From NCBI RefSeq assembly GCF_020532725.1, contig NZ_JAJAVC010000011.1:1-64000 (forward strand): 64,000 nt of DNA. Direction: 5' to 3'. Every line of letters starts with the position of its first letter. Position 1 is the first letter of the stretch. The position numbers and the translations under genes are program-made. Source of the stretch: Methylobacillus arboreus. Its GTDB lineage: Bacteria > Pseudomonadota > Gammaproteobacteria > Burkholderiales > Methylophilaceae. The notes under the pieces were generated by a model. It did no database searches. It saw only the letters and a list, made by a program, of their open reading frames with translations, and was not told the DNA's origin. Shown here one piece after another: positions 61,733 to 64,000 of this stretch.

Positions 61733-61891
61733 CAATTTCAAGGGAGCAATTCCAATGCCGCCTGATTGCCTGGCAATATGCAAGCGATGGCAGGCGCTAC
61801 TGCGTGCATTGCATTTTTACGGTACCATCAGCCCGCTTTGTTCAGCCTGCGGTTGAGCGGGCATTTATCTTTACCTCCCGGGAATCCCTAC

Positions 61892-63307
61892 ATGCAAGTT
61901 GACTCTCAAGAGTCGCGCAGCCGCTGGCTGGCGTTGATTGTTTTATGTTTCGGCGTGCTCATGATCGTGCTCGATACCACGATTGTGAACGTGGCCCTGC
62001 CTTCTATCCGGGCCGATCTTGATTTCAGCGAGACATCGTTGGTATGGGTGGTGAACGCCTATATGCTCACCTTCGGCGGTTTCCTGCTGCTGGGCGGCAG
62101 GCTCGGGGATTTTTTCGGGCAGCGGCGCTTGTTTCTGGTAGGGATTGCATCATTCACCGTCGCATCGCTGGTCTGCGGCATGGCGGTGACCCAGCAGCAG
62201 CTGGTGTGGGCGCGTGCATTGCAAGGCCTGGGTGGTGCGGTAGTGTCGGCGGTGGCGCTGTCATTGATCATGAACTTGTTCACCGAGCAGGGCGAGCGTG
62301 CCAAGGCCATGGGGGTGTACGGCTTTGTCTGTGCGGGTGGCGGCAGCCTGGGCGTGTTGTTGGGCGGTGTGCTGACCAGCACCTTGAGCTGGCACTGGAT
62401 TTTCCTGGTGAACCTGCCGATTGGCGTCGTGGTGTATGTCTTGTGTCTCAAGCTATTGCCTGCGCACGGTGCGGAGGTGCGTCCGCAGAAGCTTGATGTC
62501 GGCGGCGCGGTAAGCATTACGGCTTCCATGATATTGGCGGTGTATGCGATTGTGAACGGCAACGAGGCTGGCTGGTTTTCCGTACAGACTTTGGGCTTGT
62601 TTGCCGTAGCGGGTTTGCTGTTTGTACTGTTTATTGTCCTGCAATTACGGGTGGCGGTGCCTTTGATGCCGCTAAGTTTGTTCCGGCAGCGCAATGTGGC
62701 GGTAGCCAATGTGGTGGCTGTGTTATGGGCGGCAGCGCTGTTTGCCTGGTTTTTCATGGCAGCGCTGTATATGCAGTTTGTGCTGAAGTATGACGCGCTG
62801 CATGTGGGGTTTGCATTTTTGCCTGCCAATATCGTGATGGCGCTGTTTTCGCTGGGAATTTCCGCCTGGCTGGTGATGCGTATAGGGATTCGTGCTTCAC
62901 TGGCACTGGGGCTTGCGCTTGCTGCATTGGGCCTGGGATGGTTTGCGCGGGCGCCGCTGGATGGCCATTTCTGGGTGGATATTTTTCCTTCCATGGTGTT
63001 GCTCGGGCTGGGTGGCGGTATTGCATTCAATCCCTTGCTGCTTGCGGCGATGAACGACGTGGCGCCTGAGGATTCCGGCCTGGCATCCGGCGTGGTGAAT
63101 ACGGCATTCATGATGGGAGGCGCCGTGGGCCTCGCCGTGCTGGCCAGCCTGGCTGCCCTGGTGAGCCAGCAATTGCTTGCGCAGGGCCAGGCATTGCCTG
63201 CTGCATTATTGTCAGGTTACCAGCTCGCTTTCCTGCTCGGTGCAACGATGGCAGGCATTGGTGCAGGCCTGGCCCTACTTTTGATGCGCGAGCCCAAGCG
63301 CGGCTGA
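61892..63307 (+). CDS. DHA2-family MFS drug exporter (EmrB/QacA type)
   Basis: 471 residues from the ATG at 61892; an extension to 61766 lacks a hydrophobic start and a ribosome site. Fourteen hydrophobic helices fit DHA2. Motif D1 is LDTTIVNVALPSIRADL in helix 1, motif A is GGRLGDFFGQRRLFLVGIAS, and GVYGFVCAGGGSLGVLLGGV with LSWHWIFLVNLPIGVVVYVL forms motif C and the following helix. It likely exports lipophilic compounds by proton antiport. The stop codon (63305-63307) lies within dispersed repeat copy C. Confidence 0.9.
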   Translation: MQVDSQESRSRWLALIVLCFGVLMIVLDTTIVNVALPSIRADLDFSETSLVWVVNAYMLTFGGFLLLGGRLGDFFGQRRLFLVGIASFTVASLVCGMAVTQQQLVWARALQGLGGAVVSAVALSLIMNLFTEQGERAKAMGVYGFVCAGGGSLGVLLGGVLTSTLSWHWIFLVNLPIGVVVYVLCLKLLPAHGAEVRPQKLDVGGAVSITASMILAVYAIVNGNEAGWFSVQTLGLFAVAGLLFVLFIVLQLRVAVPLMPLSLFRQRNVAVANVVAVLWAAALFAWFFMAALYMQFVLKYDALHVGFAFLPANIVMALFSLGISAWLVMRIGIRASLALGLALAALGLGWFARAPLDGHFWVDIFPSMVLLGLGGGIAFNPLLLAAMNDVAPEDSGLASGVVNTAFMMGGAVGLAVLASLAALVSQQLLAQGQALPAALLSGYQLAFLLGATMAGIGAGLALLLMREPKRG

Positions 63308-63411
63308 CAAAACTCTCCTGGCGTTGTTGCCCTGCCTTGCCGTACTCCTTGTACTGCCTGCGGCCGGGCGCCTAGCCAGGAGCGCTTCGCTGAGTTTTGT
63401 CAGCCGCGCTT
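63296..63411. repeat. Dispersed inverted-repeat element, copy C, at the MFS gene 3' end
   Basis: AAGCGCGGCTGACAAAACTC (63296-63315) and its exact reverse complement (63392-63411) form a perfect 20-bp inverted pair. An inner CTCCTGGC/GCCAGGAG pair nests inside. The loop has GTTGTTGCCCTGCCTTGCCG. The MFS stop codon is inside the left arm. Confidence 0.85.
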
Positions 63412-63446
63412 GGCAGCAAGCATGCTGGCGGTATGCATTGAATCGG

Positions 63447-64000
63447 TTAGATATCCAGCCGCAAGCCAACTTCAATATTGCGGCCTAGTTCCGGCGTGTA
63501 ATAGCGCAGGAATGAGGTGCTGTTGCGGATGTCTGCATTGGTGATGTTGCGCATGCTGATGAAGAAATCGCCGGTGAGCCAGTTGGATACTTCAATGCTG
63601 CGGCGCAACGCGATATCCACCTTGTTGTAGCTGTCGGTGCCGGGTTCCGGCAACATTTCGTCTCCCACTGGCATGGTGCCGGTGCGATTTTGCGCACGCA
63701 TATGGGTGAAGCGGATGTCGCCGTCCCATTTGCCTATGCCGGCTTGTATCAGCAATCCATGGCGTGCAGGGGCCAGGCGCGGGACATGGGTGTTGTCATC
63801 CAACATGCCCCTCACCTGGTCGGCAAACACACTGGCGCGGAACTTGCGCATGCCGGGGATTTGCAGGGGCAAACCAATTTCAGCTTCATAGCCATGGAAG
63901 CTGGCATCCTGCTGGCGATATTGCATTGTGATTAGACATTGATCTTGCAGCCCGCAAGTACCAATGGCTTGTGGTCTCAAAATAATGGAATTCATTTTGA
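63447..64000 (-). CDS. TonB-dependent receptor, ZnuD-like, C-terminal part cut by window edge
   Basis: The minus frame is open from the window end to 63447, about 184 residues of outer-membrane barrel. Segments YRQQDASFHGYEAEIGLPLQ, FRASVFADQVRGMLDDNTHV, PRLAPARHGLLIQAGIGKWD, DIALRRSIEVSNWLTGDFFI and MRNITNADIRNSTSFLRYYT, then PELGRNIEVGLRLDI, match the C-terminal barrel of the ZnuD family of zinc or haem receptors. The last residue is Ile, not the usual terminal Phe. The plug domain and TonB box lie outside. It is probably an outer-membrane metal or chelate receptor; which metal cannot be told from this part. Confidence 0.8.
   Translation of the reverse strand, partial: KMNSIILRPQAIGTCGLQDQCLITMQYRQQDASFHGYEAEIGLPLQIPGMRKFRASVFADQVRGMLDDNTHVPRLAPARHGLLIQAGIGKWDGDIRFTHMRAQNRTGTMPVGDEMLPEPGTDSYNKVDIALRRSIEVSNWLTGDFFISMRNITNADIRNSTSFLRYYTPELGRNIEVGLRLDI

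Noticed and set aside
61766-61891. N-terminal extension of the MFS exporter
   Set aside because: The extra 42 residues are not hydrophobic and have no ribosome site; the family starts near the ATG at 61892.
54668-61891. Attachment-site duplication of the tRNA-Lys 3' end
   Set aside because: No second copy of the TTCGAGCCCCGCACAGCCC segment was seen downstream within the window, and no integrase gene is present.
62059-63111. 350-codon minus-strand frame opposite the MFS exporter gene
   Set aside because: Thr/Asn/Pro-rich translation with no family signature, antisense to a clear 14-helix transporter.

Overview
The window looks like a chromosome segment of a betaproteobacterium, most likely a methylotroph of the Methylophilaceae (Methylobacillus-like). 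This is inferred from gene content and order (tgt-yajC-secD-secF, pssA next to leuA, clpS-clpA, ypjD divergent from ffh) and from the moderately GC-rich protein-coding style; no rRNA is present to confirm it. Core housekeeping genes fill most of 13-54 kb. Both ends and several internal blocks are accessory.

Region 1 (1-12.6 kb, all genes on the minus strand) is a two-partner secretion locus. FhaC/TpsB (10900-12642) exports the 2164-residue exoprotein FhaB (4378-10872). The end of FhaB looks like a lipase-type alpha/beta hydrolase (AHSGG nucleophile elbow, then NDPVA and later His candidates). A lipoprotein gene starts 3 nt after the fhaB stop and a second lipoprotein gene follows. Downstream lies an AT-rich graveyard of orphan exoprotein C-termini: two copies of the same CdiA/FHA C-terminal domain, each followed by a tiny or small lipoprotein ORF, one frameshifted in a homopolymer. 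Two REP-associated tyrosine transposases (RAYTs) interrupt it, one carried on an 821-bp unit with perfect 27-bp inverted ends. I read this as a contact-dependent-inhibition-like system with a lipase-like tip, a candidate lipoprotein immunity gene and an orphan module array.

Region 2 (12.6-28.3 kb): ynfA, a secreted trypsin-like protease, the phosphate two-component system phoB-phoR with a Pho box upstream of phoB, an OFA-family transporter, tag, ribH-nusB, an FHA-domain protein with a GAF/HD-GYP phosphodiesterase, a minus-strand operon (TPR protein, L,D-transpeptidase, periplasmic and cytoplasmic cyclophilins, lpxH), and cysS.

Region 3 (28.3-35.7 kb): a heavy-metal-type RND efflux operon (small secreted protein, TolC-like channel, adaptor, permease, PII-like regulator). 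It is followed by a thioredoxin-like [2Fe-2S] ferredoxin gene and a small membrane protein gene that share a palindromic operator placed in their promoters.

Region 4 (35.7-54.7 kb): pyrD, a glutathione transferase, clpSA, a CNNM/CorC-type membrane protein, tgt-yajC-secDF, pssA, a legumain-like C13 protease with a 171-bp inverted-repeat element at its 3' end, leuA with a candidate leader peptide and attenuator, rnk, a solitary CbiM-like permease, a HAD phosphatase, ypjD, ffh and tRNA-Lys(UUU).

Region 5 (54.7-64 kb): a second, drug-type RND efflux operon (adaptor, permease, channel) with small unknown proteins on both sides, a DHA2 MFS exporter, and the C-terminal part of a ZnuD-like TonB-dependent receptor cut by the window edge.

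Three copies of a ~85-115-nt dispersed inverted-repeat element occur (12850, 28166, 63296), two of them overlapping the stop codon of the preceding gene. Several promoters place the -10 box so close to the start codon that leaderless transcripts are likely.
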